DNA of 12,106 nt from Roseburia sp. (GCA_030844625.1 JAUUNJ010000045.1:1-12106); one strand, 5' to 3'. Counted from the first letter of the stretch, positions 1 to 6,161 are shown. The notes: generated by a model from the sequence alone, not told the origin. Program-made: numbers and translations.

Positions 1-752
1 TTTGATAAATTTTTAATTGTAATAACCAAAAAAAATACAGCATTAAAAAATAATTGGGCAAAAATGAATCCTATTATAATTACTTTTTTCAAATTATTAT
101 TTTTCGTTTCCCCACTAGTTTTGTTTATTAAATCCTGCTCTGAAACCCCGCTAACCTCTGAGAGCTTACTAATAAATCTATTTTTTTGTTTATTACTTTC
201 TATTCCTAATATACTATATGTTCCATTAACCGTTTTACTCTCACTAATAAGTTGAGATAATTTTTTTACAATAACTTGCTCACCAAACCTAAAACTTGGT
301 ATATAACCTACACTATTAATACTTCCTTTCTCAATTCCTAATGTACTATTCTTATTTTGTGAAGACAGCAATTTTTTTAAATTGTCTGCATTAAGTATCT
401 GTTGATCCCAAAAAATCAATGATACATTATTTCTGTCTGTATATCCATAAACTCCTACTTTATAGCCACTAAATGTTCCGTCATTCTTTAAAACTGAATC
501 TCTTCTCACAACAAAAAGTTGCTGCTCCTCTACTATATTATATAAATATTGCTCAACATTGGTTTGTCTTTTCGAAGAAACATTTTTTAAATATACTGTT
601 ACTGACTCTCCATTTCCCGGATAGTCACTCCATTTATCCAAATACTGTTCATTCATAAAATAAATTGTTAGCAGGGCAAACAATATGCCCTGCATAACAA
701 TTGCAATAAATCCTAGATAACGAACCTTACTAACAAATGATATCTTTTTCAT
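1..752 (-). CDS. DUF1430-like bacteriocin-associated membrane protein, N-terminal part (cut by window edge)
   Basis: The frame stays open from an ATG at 752 to the window's first base, about 250 codons, with GAAAGGG seven bases before the ATG. Residues about 10-32 form a membrane segment (LGFIAIVMQGILFALL). A long polar, probably extracytoplasmic stretch follows to about residue 220, and a second membrane segment begins near 225 (VIIIGFIFAQLFFNAVFFLV). This topology, and the position directly after a lactococcin 972-like gene, fit the 'bacteriocin-associated integral membrane protein' (DUF1430) family. Those are FtsX-like permease relatives thought to give immunity or export together with an ABC ATPase, which would lie beyond the left edge. 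The start is 24 bases after the bacteriocin stop, so the two are probably one operon. The membrane topology is seen directly; the family assignment rests on context and general resemblance. Confidence 0.65.
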   Translation of the reverse strand, partial: MKKISFVSKVRYLGFIAIVMQGILFALLTIYFMNEQYLDKWSDYPGNGESVTVYLKNVSSKRQTNVEQYLYNIVEEQQLFVVRRDSVLKNDGTFSGYKVGVYGYTDRNNVSLIFWDQQILNADNLKKLLSSQNKNSTLGIEKGSINSVGYIPSFRFGEQVIVKKLSQLISESKTVNGTYSILGIESNKQKNRFISKLSEVSGVSEQDLINKTSGETKNNNLKKVIIIGFIFAQLFFNAVFFLVITIKNLS

Positions 753-776
753 TATAGTTACCCTTTCATTACTATA

Positions 777-1061
777 TTATCTACAATTCCAATATGCTGT
801 TGCGGTACCAAGCCCTACAAGCTGTTCAGCATGTGCCTTGACACCTGGTTTTTTCCATCCTGAAAAAGTAGTATTTGCAGTTGCAGAATGTTCATAAAGT
901 CCTGTCTGTACCGTTGAATAACTATATACTCCCAATTTTCGTCCATAATCCCAACTTACAGCATTCCCATTATAATATACCGTCTTTGCAAATGCTGGTA
1001 TTGCGCATACCAATGTTAGTGCTAAAACCATTGTTATTCCTAAAATTTTTTTCTTCATCAT
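777..1061 (-). CDS. Lactococcin 972-family bacteriocin precursor
   Basis: A 94-residue precursor. Residues 1-25 are a Sec signal peptide (MMKKK, hydrophobic core, cleavage after AFA), leaving a mature peptide of about 69 residues. Lactococcin 972, which binds lipid II and blocks septum formation in Lactococcus, has 66. Family landmarks are visible: W-x-Y-G at 37-40, S-G-W-x-x-P-G-V-x-A-x-A at 67-78, and a C-terminal T-A-Y-W-N at 88-92. A cysteine at 93 is unusual for this family. The ribosome site AGGAGG lies 7 bases before the ATG at 1061; a second ATG follows at once. The gene sits 56 bases after agrB and just before a DUF1430-like membrane gene, the usual partner, so its expression is probably driven by the agr promoter. 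Activity and target are inferred from the family. Confidence 0.85.
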   Translation of the reverse strand: MMKKKILGITMVLALTLVCAIPAFAKTVYYNGNAVSWDYGRKLGVYSYSTVQTGLYEHSATANTTFSGWKKPGVKAHAEQLVGLGTATAYWNCR

Positions 1062-1090
1062 ATATTTACCTCCTACTTGTCTAAATTTTA

Positions 1091-1104
1091 AAAAGATATC
1101 TTTT
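1091..1104. repeat. 14-bp perfect palindrome between agrB and the bacteriocin gene
   Basis: AAAAGATATCTTTT is fully self-complementary and lies 30-43 bases before the bacteriocin start. It is too AT-rich and loop-less to be a convincing terminator. It could be an RNA-processing or protein-binding site, or chance in AT-rich DNA. Confidence 0.3.
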
Positions 1105-1117
1105 GCTAACTTATTAT

Positions 1118-1708
1118 CTAATTCATATTAGCTTTTAATTTTTTATATTCAATTTTTCCTATTAACACAAAAAACGAAACTAAAATAACAAATATCACTT
1201 CGCCTGATGCCATGACTGAATTGTATTTATAAAATATTGTAAATAAGACAAAATCAACTACAATAATTCCATACACTATTCTTTTATTTCGTCTGTATTG
1301 ATATTCTGCCAATGGATGATTTGGATTTTTTAATGGTGACCATACTATAATTATAATTACGGCTATAATCGAAAATACTATCGCAATCTCACTCTTAAAA
1401 ATCTCTGACCAATACTTAATAATAAATAGCGTTATTGTATACACGCCTATTGAAAGCATAAAGCACATTTCGCTATTTTTAGCATGATATCCTCCTACGA
1501 ATACTCTCAATGGAACAAAAAAAATAATAAATCCACAAAAGTGATATAAATTATTCCCCAAAATACTTACAATCAACACCGCAATTAATATACTTGCATT
1601 TAAAAGTATAGTTTCAATTCCATAAATATAAATATCCCTGTCTTTAATATCTAATACCTTATTCTTTATTAGTAAAAAAGTGATATTTTCAGAAAGATAT
1701 CTAAACAT
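1118..1708 (-). CDS. agrB: AgrB-type autoinducer peptide processing endopeptidase and exporter
   Basis: A 196-residue polytopic membrane protein of normal AgrB length. AgrB is a membrane cysteine endopeptidase that cuts the C-terminal tail from AgrD and joins the new carboxylate to a ring-forming side chain. The signature is clear: R68, then G-G-Y-H-A with catalytic H75, and catalytic C82 seven residues later, the same H-to-C spacing as H77/C84 of Staphylococcus aureus AgrB. Hydrophobic segments surround this motif and fill residues about 36-66, 85-130 and 143-185. The ATG at 1708 overlaps the last 8 bases of agrD (ATGTTTAG), so the two are translationally coupled; no strong separate ribosome site is seen. 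It is the only complete agrB in the window, so it must process AgrD1 and might also process the second AgrD. Confidence 0.93.
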   Translation of the reverse strand: MFRYLSENITFLLIKNKVLDIKDRDIYIYGIETILLNASILIAVLIVSILGNNLYHFCGFIIFFVPLRVFVGGYHAKNSEMCFMLSIGVYTITLFIIKYWSEIFKSEIAIVFSIIAVIIIIVWSPLKNPNHPLAEYQYRRNKRIVYGIIVVDFVLFTIFYKYNSVMASGEVIFVILVSFFVLIGKIEYKKLKANMN

Positions 1709-1865
1709 CTTCGTATTTTATTTGGCTTCCTGTTTTTTTCTTTTCTGCCTTTATAAGCTTTTCAGGCATTTTAGGTTCATAAAACCCAATCCATGAAGAA
1801 GTTTCACTAGTAGCTAATGCTACTGTTCGCAAAACTTTTTCAACAAAATTTTTTTTCTCGCTCAT
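1701..1865 (-). CDS. agrD: AgrD-type autoinducer precursor with serine in place of the ring cysteine
   Basis: A 54-codon gene with AAAGGAG upstream of the ATG at 1865. The AgrD plan is complete: a charged, amphipathic N-terminal leader (residues 1-20), a signal core, and an acidic/basic tail with the EPKMPEKL motif (30-37) that matches the QPKTPEKL of the second AgrD here. Counting back from that motif, the ring nucleophile position is S24, and the ring would be S-W-I-G-F (24-28). The protein has no cysteine at all. The expected product is therefore a lactone peptide, as known for the Staphylococcus intermedius group, not a thiolactone. An A8 run sits at codons 3-6 (GAG AAA AAA AAT). It is the first gene after the kinase terminator and overlaps agrB by 8 bases. 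The gene call is strong; the ring boundaries and chemistry are inferred by alignment. Confidence 0.88.
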   Translation of the reverse strand: MSEKKNFVEKVLRTVALATSETSSWIGFYEPKMPEKLIKAEKKKTGSQIKYEDV

Positions 1866-2054
1866 TTATAGTCCATCTCCTTTCATCTTTAATTTGATTT
1901 TGCCTATAAGGAACTAAATCCTTACAATACACTAAACTTTCGTTTAACAGATTATTTTATGTATTGCTTGAATGGATAATATCATATTAAATATTCTCAA
2001 AACGAAATATTGTTTAAATGGCACATTTTTTTGTTTATTTGGCTATTTAAAGGC
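1866..2054 (-). promoter_or_regulatory. Putative promoter and leader of the agrD1-agrB1-bacteriocin operon
   Basis: There is no gene here; this must hold the promoter of the operon, because a terminator closes the kinase gene just upstream. On the minus strand AAAGTTTAG (1940-1932) fits the published LytTR half-site pattern [TA][AC][CA]GTTN[AG][TG]. It lies within a short inverted repeat (TAAAC/GTTTA, 1933-1946). A second inverted repeat, TAAGGA/TCCTTA with a 6-base loop (1907-1924), lies between it and agrD. A weak -35/-10 pair (TGTATT, 17 bases, TATAGG) follows, as expected for an activator-dependent promoter. All elements are weak matches read by eye. Confidence 0.4.
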
Positions 2055-2087
2055 AAAAAAATAATGCCTGATTCCTCTGGCATCATT
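2055..2087 (-). terminator. Rho-independent terminator after HK1
   Basis: On the minus strand AATGATGCC pairs with GGCATTATT (9 bp with one G-U) around a 10-base loop, followed by seven T. It lies 16 bases after the HK1 stop and separates the regulator operon from the agrD operon. Confidence 0.85.
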
Positions 2088-2102
2088 TCTTTCCCTTACA
2101 TT

Positions 2103-3398
2103 TTATTTATTTAATATCAAAATTGTTGTAACTACTTCATTGTCCCTATGAATCATATTATACTCTCCATTATATTTCTCAACTATACTTTTTACACTTT
2201 TTATTCCTATCCCATGAAATAATCTGTCCTTTTTAGTAGACTGCATTTGTTCCGGTAAAATTCCCTTATATATATTCGAAATTTTTATTAAAAGAATTTG
2301 CTTTTCTTCTTTTATTGTAACATCTATATATGAATTATTCTGATTACTACATGCCTCGATTGCATTATCAATCAGATTTCCTAACATACTTGCCATGTCT
2401 ATATCATTAACTTTGCATTCCTCCGGAATGGACACATTTACTGTAAATACAATCCCTTTCTGCTCTGCCAGATTTTGCTTTGTATTAATAATTGCATCTA
2501 CAACCGAATTACCCGTCTTTACATAAAACATCTTTTGGTTTAATAATTGATTTTCCTTGATAAGATATTCCTTGATTTCCTCTAACTTCCCTTCTTTTGC
2601 TAACTGAGTCAGAGCTATTATATTATTCTTATAATCATGTATACTATTTCTCCATAATTTAAATGCTAATTCAGTGTCATTCTGTGATTTCTGAAGCATT
2701 TCATTTTTCATTTCTATAAGGGTCAAAGTCTGTTTCTGTTCATAGTTTTCTGTTATTTTAAACATAAGATAAAGTAATAACAATTCTAGAAACAACGAAA
2801 CAATGAAGAAAATTATGGAGAATGCTGCAATTTCTTTTTCTTCGGAAATTGCATTAGTCCGTATCATCGCAAAGTTTGAAGTCAATATGAGCATAGAGCA
2901 TATACACATAACTATAATATGTTTTTTAGACAATATTTTACTATTTCGAACAATCTTATTTATGACCATTATTATCAATATTAATATTGATTTGCTTAAC
3001 AGCGTACAGATTACTCTTGTTATACTTTGCTCATTTAAAAGATAAGTTGTTTCCGTTCTCAAAAGCAGCGATGCCATCTGTGCAGTTGAAAAGTCTATCG
3101 CAGATAATATTACACAATATAATAATACTAATCCTATTATAGATCCTATGTGTTTTTTATATAAAATCCATTGAAACAATATGCATACTAAAATTACTAT
3201 TAATGAATTTATATATGAAAACAATTTATAATTATTTAATACGCATATTATGTACGCTCCAAACAACGCGAATATAATTATTGGATTTCTCTTATCTGAC
3301 AATTTATCTTTAATTAAAAATGTGCCACAAAATATGCAACACATAATCAGCTCAATCCCCCCTGACATATATTCTATAAACCAGTAAAAATTTATCAT
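2103..3398 (-). CDS. AgrC-like membrane sensor histidine kinase (module 1)
   Basis: 431 residues. The first ~215 residues hold about six hydrophobic membrane segments, as in AgrC peptide receptors. A coiled linker (218-245) follows, then a phosphoacceptor motif with H254 (SIHDYKNNI). The GHKL ATPase domain fills residues ~295-431: the N-box has N341 and N345 (MLGNLIDNAIEAC) and the G-box is HGIGIKSVKSIVEKYNG (395-411). This is the HPK10/AgrC class, which senses cyclic peptides and phosphorylates a LytTR regulator. The start overlaps the RR1 stop by 4 bases (ATGA), showing coupling. Being next to agrD1 it is the likely receptor for that peptide, but this pairing is inferred from position. Confidence 0.93.
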   Translation of the reverse strand: MINFYWFIEYMSGGIELIMCCIFCGTFLIKDKLSDKRNPIIIFALFGAYIICVLNNYKLFSYINSLIVILVCILFQWILYKKHIGSIIGLVLLYCVILSAIDFSTAQMASLLLRTETTYLLNEQSITRVICTLLSKSILILIIMVINKIVRNSKILSKKHIIVMCICSMLILTSNFAMIRTNAISEEKEIAAFSIIFFIVSLFLELLLLYLMFKITENYEQKQTLTLIEMKNEMLQKSQNDTELAFKLWRNSIHDYKNNIIALTQLAKEGKLEEIKEYLIKENQLLNQKMFYVKTGNSVVDAIINTKQNLAEQKGIVFTVNVSIPEECKVNDIDMASMLGNLIDNAIEACSNQNNSYIDVTIKEEKQILLIKISNIYKGILPEQMQSTKKDRLFHGIGIKSVKSIVEKYNGEYNMIHRDNEVVTTILILNK

Positions 3399-4120
3399 AC
3401 TTTATCCCTCCAATAATTTAACAAAGTCGTTTTTACATCTTTTATTTTTCTACGACTTACGATTAAACGTTCCCCACTATCAAGGGTAATATCAAAATTA
3501 GAAAATTCATTGATATATCTGACATTAACCACACATCCACTATGTATCCTTATAAAATTCTCATCTCCAAGCTCCTCAAAAAAATCTTTGATCGTTTTTC
3601 TTGTGAACAGGCTTCTCCCATCATTCATATGTATTCTGATTTTTCTAGCTTCAACTTCATAATATATTATATTCGAATGCTTAACCTTTACTTCTCCATC
3701 TTCTGTCTTTATAATAGCGTACTTATCCATGTCCGCCATTAAACATGTGTATGCTGCTTTTAATGTAAGTAGCAATTCTTGTTCCATCTTATTTTTCCTT
3801 ATGTACCTAAATGGATTATATTCTATAGAATCAAACACATACTGTTCATGTGCGGAAATAAAAATAAGCAATATATCTGATTTAAACTTTCTGATTTTCT
3901 TTGCCACTTCAAGACCGGAAATATTTGGCATATCTATATCTAAAAATAAGATATCAAAATCTTCTTTCCCACTACATATTAAATCAAATACTTTATTTCC
4001 ATCTGTATAAAGATAAGTCTCTATTGAGATATTTAGATTTTCTCCTGCTTTCATAAGTTCATTATGAATATTATTCAGCGATTGATCTTCATCATCACAC
4101 ACTGCTATATTTATTATCAT
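3395..4120 (-). CDS. AgrA-like LytTR response regulator (module 1)
   Basis: 241 residues from the ATG at 4120, chosen over the upstream in-frame ATG at 4186 because AAAGGGGGG lies just before it and the protein then begins directly with the receiver strand MIINIAVCDDE. The upstream start would also lie inside the promoter. Receiver domain (1-~125): acidic pair D9/D10, phosphoacceptor D61 (LFLDIDMP), S89 and K109. The usual Lys-Pro is Lys-Asn here. A LytTR DNA-binding domain follows (~138-241), with the typical IRIHSGCVVNVRYI segment. It should bind direct repeats upstream of the agrD promoter and activate it. It leads the RR1-HK1 pair. Confidence 0.93.
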   Translation of the reverse strand: MIINIAVCDDEDQSLNNIHNELMKAGENLNISIETYLYTDGNKVFDLICSGKEDFDILFLDIDMPNISGLEVAKKIRKFKSDILLIFISAHEQYVFDSIEYNPFRYIRKNKMEQELLLTLKAAYTCLMADMDKYAIIKTEDGEVKVKHSNIIYYEVEARKIRIHMNDGRSLFTRKTIKDFFEELGDENFIRIHSGCVVNVRYINEFSNFDITLDSGERLIVSRRKIKDVKTTLLNYWRDKV

Positions 4121-4145
4121 TACAGTCCCCCCTTTAGTTTGTATT

Positions 4146-4188
4146 TTCGTACGAATATTATTATAGCAAAGGAAATAATGAAACACAA
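4146..4188 (-). promoter_or_regulatory. Promoter of RR1-HK1 with palindrome at the predicted start site
   Basis: On the minus strand TTGTGT (4188-4183), a 17-base spacer and TATAAT (4165-4160) form a good sigma-A promoter, helped by an extended -10 TG. The 10-bp palindrome TTCGTACGAA (4155-4146) covers the expected transcription start, where a repressor could act. The 5' leader is about 30 bases. Confidence 0.7.
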
Positions 4189-4296
4189 ACCTCTTTACAT
4201 TTTATCGTTACCTTCTTTTAATTGTTTTTTATCCGGAATTTTTTATTTTTATCAAAATAATTTACTTTATAAGTCATATACAACTTGATGCAACAC

Positions 4297-4339
4297 AAAA
4301 AAAGTACCACCCCAAACAATTTAATGCTTGAAACGGTAC
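4297..4339 (-). terminator. Rho-independent terminator downstream of the metalloprotease
   Basis: On the minus strand GTACC at the base plus ten further pairs (several G-U) form a 15-bp hairpin with a 6-base loop, followed by seven T (4303-4297). It lies about 150 bases after the protease stop, so it ends either a long 3' UTR or a separate small RNA. Confidence 0.65.
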
Positions 4340-4489
4340 CCGCGTGCGCCTCCAGGGGCTCCAACCCTGCACACCCTGTGTGGCCTGATGGATTTTATGA
4401 GGTTTTATTTGGGTTAAAATATTGTTATAAGATGTGTCACGATCCCTTTATTTATCGGCAGTTCAGGGGTTATAACCTGTTAATGAACT
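4340..4489 (-). other. GC-rich structured stretch of unknown nature
   Basis: This gene-free stretch contains a block (about 4334-4395) clearly richer in G and C than everything around it. Small hairpins are visible there (CACAC/GTGTG, CAGGG/CCCTG). At the protease end, 4461-4488 is bounded by GTTCA/TGAAC around a ggttataacc palindrome. No frame on either strand resembles a protein I recognise. It may be a 3' UTR, a small RNA ending at the terminator at 4297, or a remnant of inserted DNA. Confidence 0.4.
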
Positions 4490-5665
4490 TTAATAAGTTT
4501 GCGCATATACACTTCCTTTATCTATAATCTTATATGAAGCTTCCTTACTTACTTTCTTTCCTGTAACTTCCTGTGTAAATGATATTTTTCCAGACATTCT
4601 CTTTAATGATTCACTGCTAATAAAAAATTTGGAAAAAGATGAATCAACAACCTCTTTAGAAATGACTTTTCCTTTATTTTTAACTGTCAAAATCGCTCCT
4701 GCAACTGTATCTAACTCATATGTGATTCCCTTTTTATCATGTATTATCTTGCGACAGATAGGCGTTTTAGTTACATACTTTTCACTTTCTATACTTTTTT
4801 TCTTAGTTATTTTTTCATTTTTATTATTAACTCCATATAAAGTTATTTTTTTTGCCGCAGAATACTTATATTCTATTGTAAATTTATTCTTTGCGTTTAC
4901 TTTAACAGTCTTTTTTACACCATTATATTTTGATACTACTTTTTTTGCTCTTTTTACTTTTCCTGAAATAACTATCTTATCAGCCTCTTTGTCATACTTT
5001 ACTTTGATTTTTTTTAGTTTCGGTTTAACAACATAAAAATACTCTGTAACTGTTACTTCAGCATTCGGATCTATTACATCATTACTAATCTTCGTTGAAT
5101 ATCTCTTATTCATCCCTTTGACGTCACAATCCTTGATATTATCTCCTCTATTTGCAGGGTTCATAACAGAAACGCTCCCCTTATTGTTATGGGCTAAACC
5201 AAGTGCATGACCTAACTCATGTTCAGCAACACAGACTCTTTCCGCTGTTGTATAGTTATATTTATCCAGAGCTGCTCTATTCAACCATACTTTGTTCTTA
5301 TTTATGTGTCCATCTGAAATTCTATATGAAGTTTCACATTTACCGGCAACTTGCAGCCCTTGCTTGCTATCATCGTAATATGATGATAACTTTGTATTTG
5401 AACTGTCTTTCTTTGTCCACTTAAACCCCTTATCGCACCACTTATTCGTAGCGGAGGTCCAAATATCTTTGTATTTTTTTGATGTAGAATTCACTTCATA
5501 ATTTGCTGTCTTTTTTACATATCTCCATGGTTTCATTGGAGTGGTTGCTTTAGTTCCGGCAAACACTTCTGATGGTGTAAGTGAAGTAAGTATTAATCCT
5601 GCCGAAAGCATACTTGCTATAATGCAATTCCTTATTCTTTTTATATAATTATACTTTTTTTTCAT
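4490..5665 (-). CDS. Secreted matrixin-like zinc metalloprotease
   Basis: 391 residues with GGAGG 7 bases before the ATG. A signal peptide occupies residues 1-~36 (basic start, hydrophobic 13-30, cleavage near VFA-G). The catalytic domain (~45-190) contains the metzincin signature H149-E150-x-x-H153-x-x-G-x-x-H159 and a Met-turn at M168 (SVMNP), so zinc ligands and general base are intact. The C-terminal ~200 residues are lysine-rich, predicted beta, without a family I can name; they may be Ig-like wall- or substrate-binding domains. There is no LPxTG sorting motif or propeptide cysteine switch evident. The gene begins 1 base after the agrB2 remnant and downstream of agrD2, so it is the presumed output of module 2. 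It could degrade host or rival proteins, or process peptides; the substrate is unknown. Confidence 0.85.
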   Translation of the reverse strand: MKKKYNYIKRIRNCIIASMLSAGLILTSLTPSEVFAGTKATTPMKPWRYVKKTANYEVNSTSKKYKDIWTSATNKWCDKGFKWTKKDSSNTKLSSYYDDSKQGLQVAGKCETSYRISDGHINKNKVWLNRAALDKYNYTTAERVCVAEHELGHALGLAHNNKGSVSVMNPANRGDNIKDCDVKGMNKRYSTKISNDVIDPNAEVTVTEYFYVVKPKLKKIKVKYDKEADKIVISGKVKRAKKVVSKYNGVKKTVKVNAKNKFTIEYKYSAAKKITLYGVNNKNEKITKKKSIESEKYVTKTPICRKIIHDKKGITYELDTVAGAILTVKNKGKVISKEVVDSSFSKFFISSESLKRMSGKISFTQEVTGKKVSKEASYKIIDKGSVYAQTY

Positions 5666-5666
5666 T

Positions 5667-5850
5667 TTAATCCTCCAATATTTTTATGTTTTTCGATATT
5701 TTCCATTTACCACTAAAAAGAGAGAGTGCTAAATCCACTTGTGCTAATGTTATACATATAGATATTTCTTTCATGATCACTAATATGAATGCAATAGCTA
5801 TTATAAATTCCACACACCAAACAATGATTGTTTTTTTTCTGATAATTCAT
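5667..5850 (-). pseudogene. agrB remnant (C-terminal ~57 codons only)
   Basis: A frame open from 5846 to a TAA at 5669-5667 encodes a basic start, hydrophobic segments, and LALSLFSGKWK near the end. This matches the C-terminal pattern of the intact AgrB here (RIVYGIIVVDF..., FFVLIGKIEYKK) in hydrophobicity, spacing and the final S/F-L-x-x-G-K. It has no start codon. An ATG at 5850 overlaps the agrD2 stop (TAATG), as an agrB start would, but runs in another frame (46 codons to a stop). The frames meet at an A8 run (5831-5838). The R, H and C catalytic region is gone. I infer an agrB reduced by internal deletion, or deletion plus slippage. Its end lies 1 base from the protease start and contains that gene's ribosome site. 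Confidence 0.6.
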
Positions 5851-5995
5851 TAATCATTAAAAATTTCTAAGTTTTTTAACTTTTCCGGTGTTTTAGGTTG
5901 ATAACAAAACCATGTACAATTGGAATTTCCATTTGCCTTTGCAGAATTATATGCTGCTTTTGATATGATTTTTTCTACAACTTTTTTTGTTTCAT
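5850..5995 (-). pseudogene. Second agrD, out of frame by one base at an A7 tract
   Basis: GGAAGGAGG lies 7 bases before an ATG at 5995, but that frame ends after six codons (MKQKKL, stop). One extra A in the A7 run (5982-5988) would give a 48-residue AgrD starting MKQKKVVEKIISKAA, with core N-C-T-W-F-C-Y and tail QPKTPEKLK. C27 aligns with S24 of AgrD1, and the ring would be C-T-W-F-C. The frame also opens upstream to 6089, but that start lacks a ribosome site and falls inside the likely promoter, and the Shine-Dalgarno itself would be translated (GGRRH). Either the gene is broken, the sequence lost an A, or RNA polymerase or ribosome slippage on the A run restores the frame. Confidence 0.75.
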
Positions 5996-6065
5996 TTGTG
6001 TGCCTCCTTCCCCCTTTGTCTTTCAGCAATAATAAATTACCATATTTTTCTTTACACACATGTCT

Positions 6066-6094
6066 GTTGTAAAAATTAATAGTATTCATGTAAA
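6066..6094 (-). promoter_or_regulatory. Candidate promoter of the agrD2-protease operon
   Basis: On the minus strand TTTACA (6094-6089), 17 bases, TACAAC (6071-6066). It lies between the HK2 terminator and the strong agrD2 ribosome site (GGAGG at 6007-6003). The -35 is good and the -10 weak, as expected for an activated promoter. The match is by eye only. Confidence 0.35.
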
Positions 6095-6112
6095 AATTTA
6101 AAGTTTTAGATA

Positions 6113-6153
6113 TAAAAACACCCTGAATATTAGATTCTTTCTAATATTCAGGG
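6113..6153 (-). terminator. Rho-independent terminator after HK2
   Basis: A perfect 14-bp stem (CCCTGAATATTAGA and its complement) with a 5-base loop begins 8 bases after the HK2 stop and is followed on the minus strand by TGTTTTTA. It mirrors the terminator after HK1. Confidence 0.92.
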
Positions 6154-6161
6154 TATCCTTA

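Noticed and set aside
64..255. Plus-strand hydrophobic reading frame of 63 codons, and another at 473-658
   Set aside because: Both are antisense to the DUF1430-like gene, which has a ribosome site and continuous frame; neither has a Shine-Dalgarno.
4121..4186. N-terminal extension of RR1 (and likewise 8150-8215 for RR2)
   Set aside because: The extensions overlap the promoters, and for RR2 the preceding terminator. The inner ATGs have ribosome sites and begin at the usual receiver N-terminus.
4285..4527. Plus-strand 80-codon frame across the GC-rich stretch
   Set aside because: No ribosome site, no recognisable protein pattern, overlaps the end of the protease gene, and starts next to a minus-strand terminator.
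2803..5424. Several plus-strand frames (2803-3045, 3542-3742, 3729-4010, 4629-5036, 5203-5424)
   Set aside because: All lie opposite clearly identified kinase, regulator or protease genes with intact motifs and lack ribosome sites.
5996..6089. Longer start for the second AgrD giving 79 residues
   Set aside because: No ribosome site at 6089, the ATG falls in the likely promoter spacer, and the Shine-Dalgarno would be translated as GGRR; the ATG at 5995 is the natural start but is out of frame.
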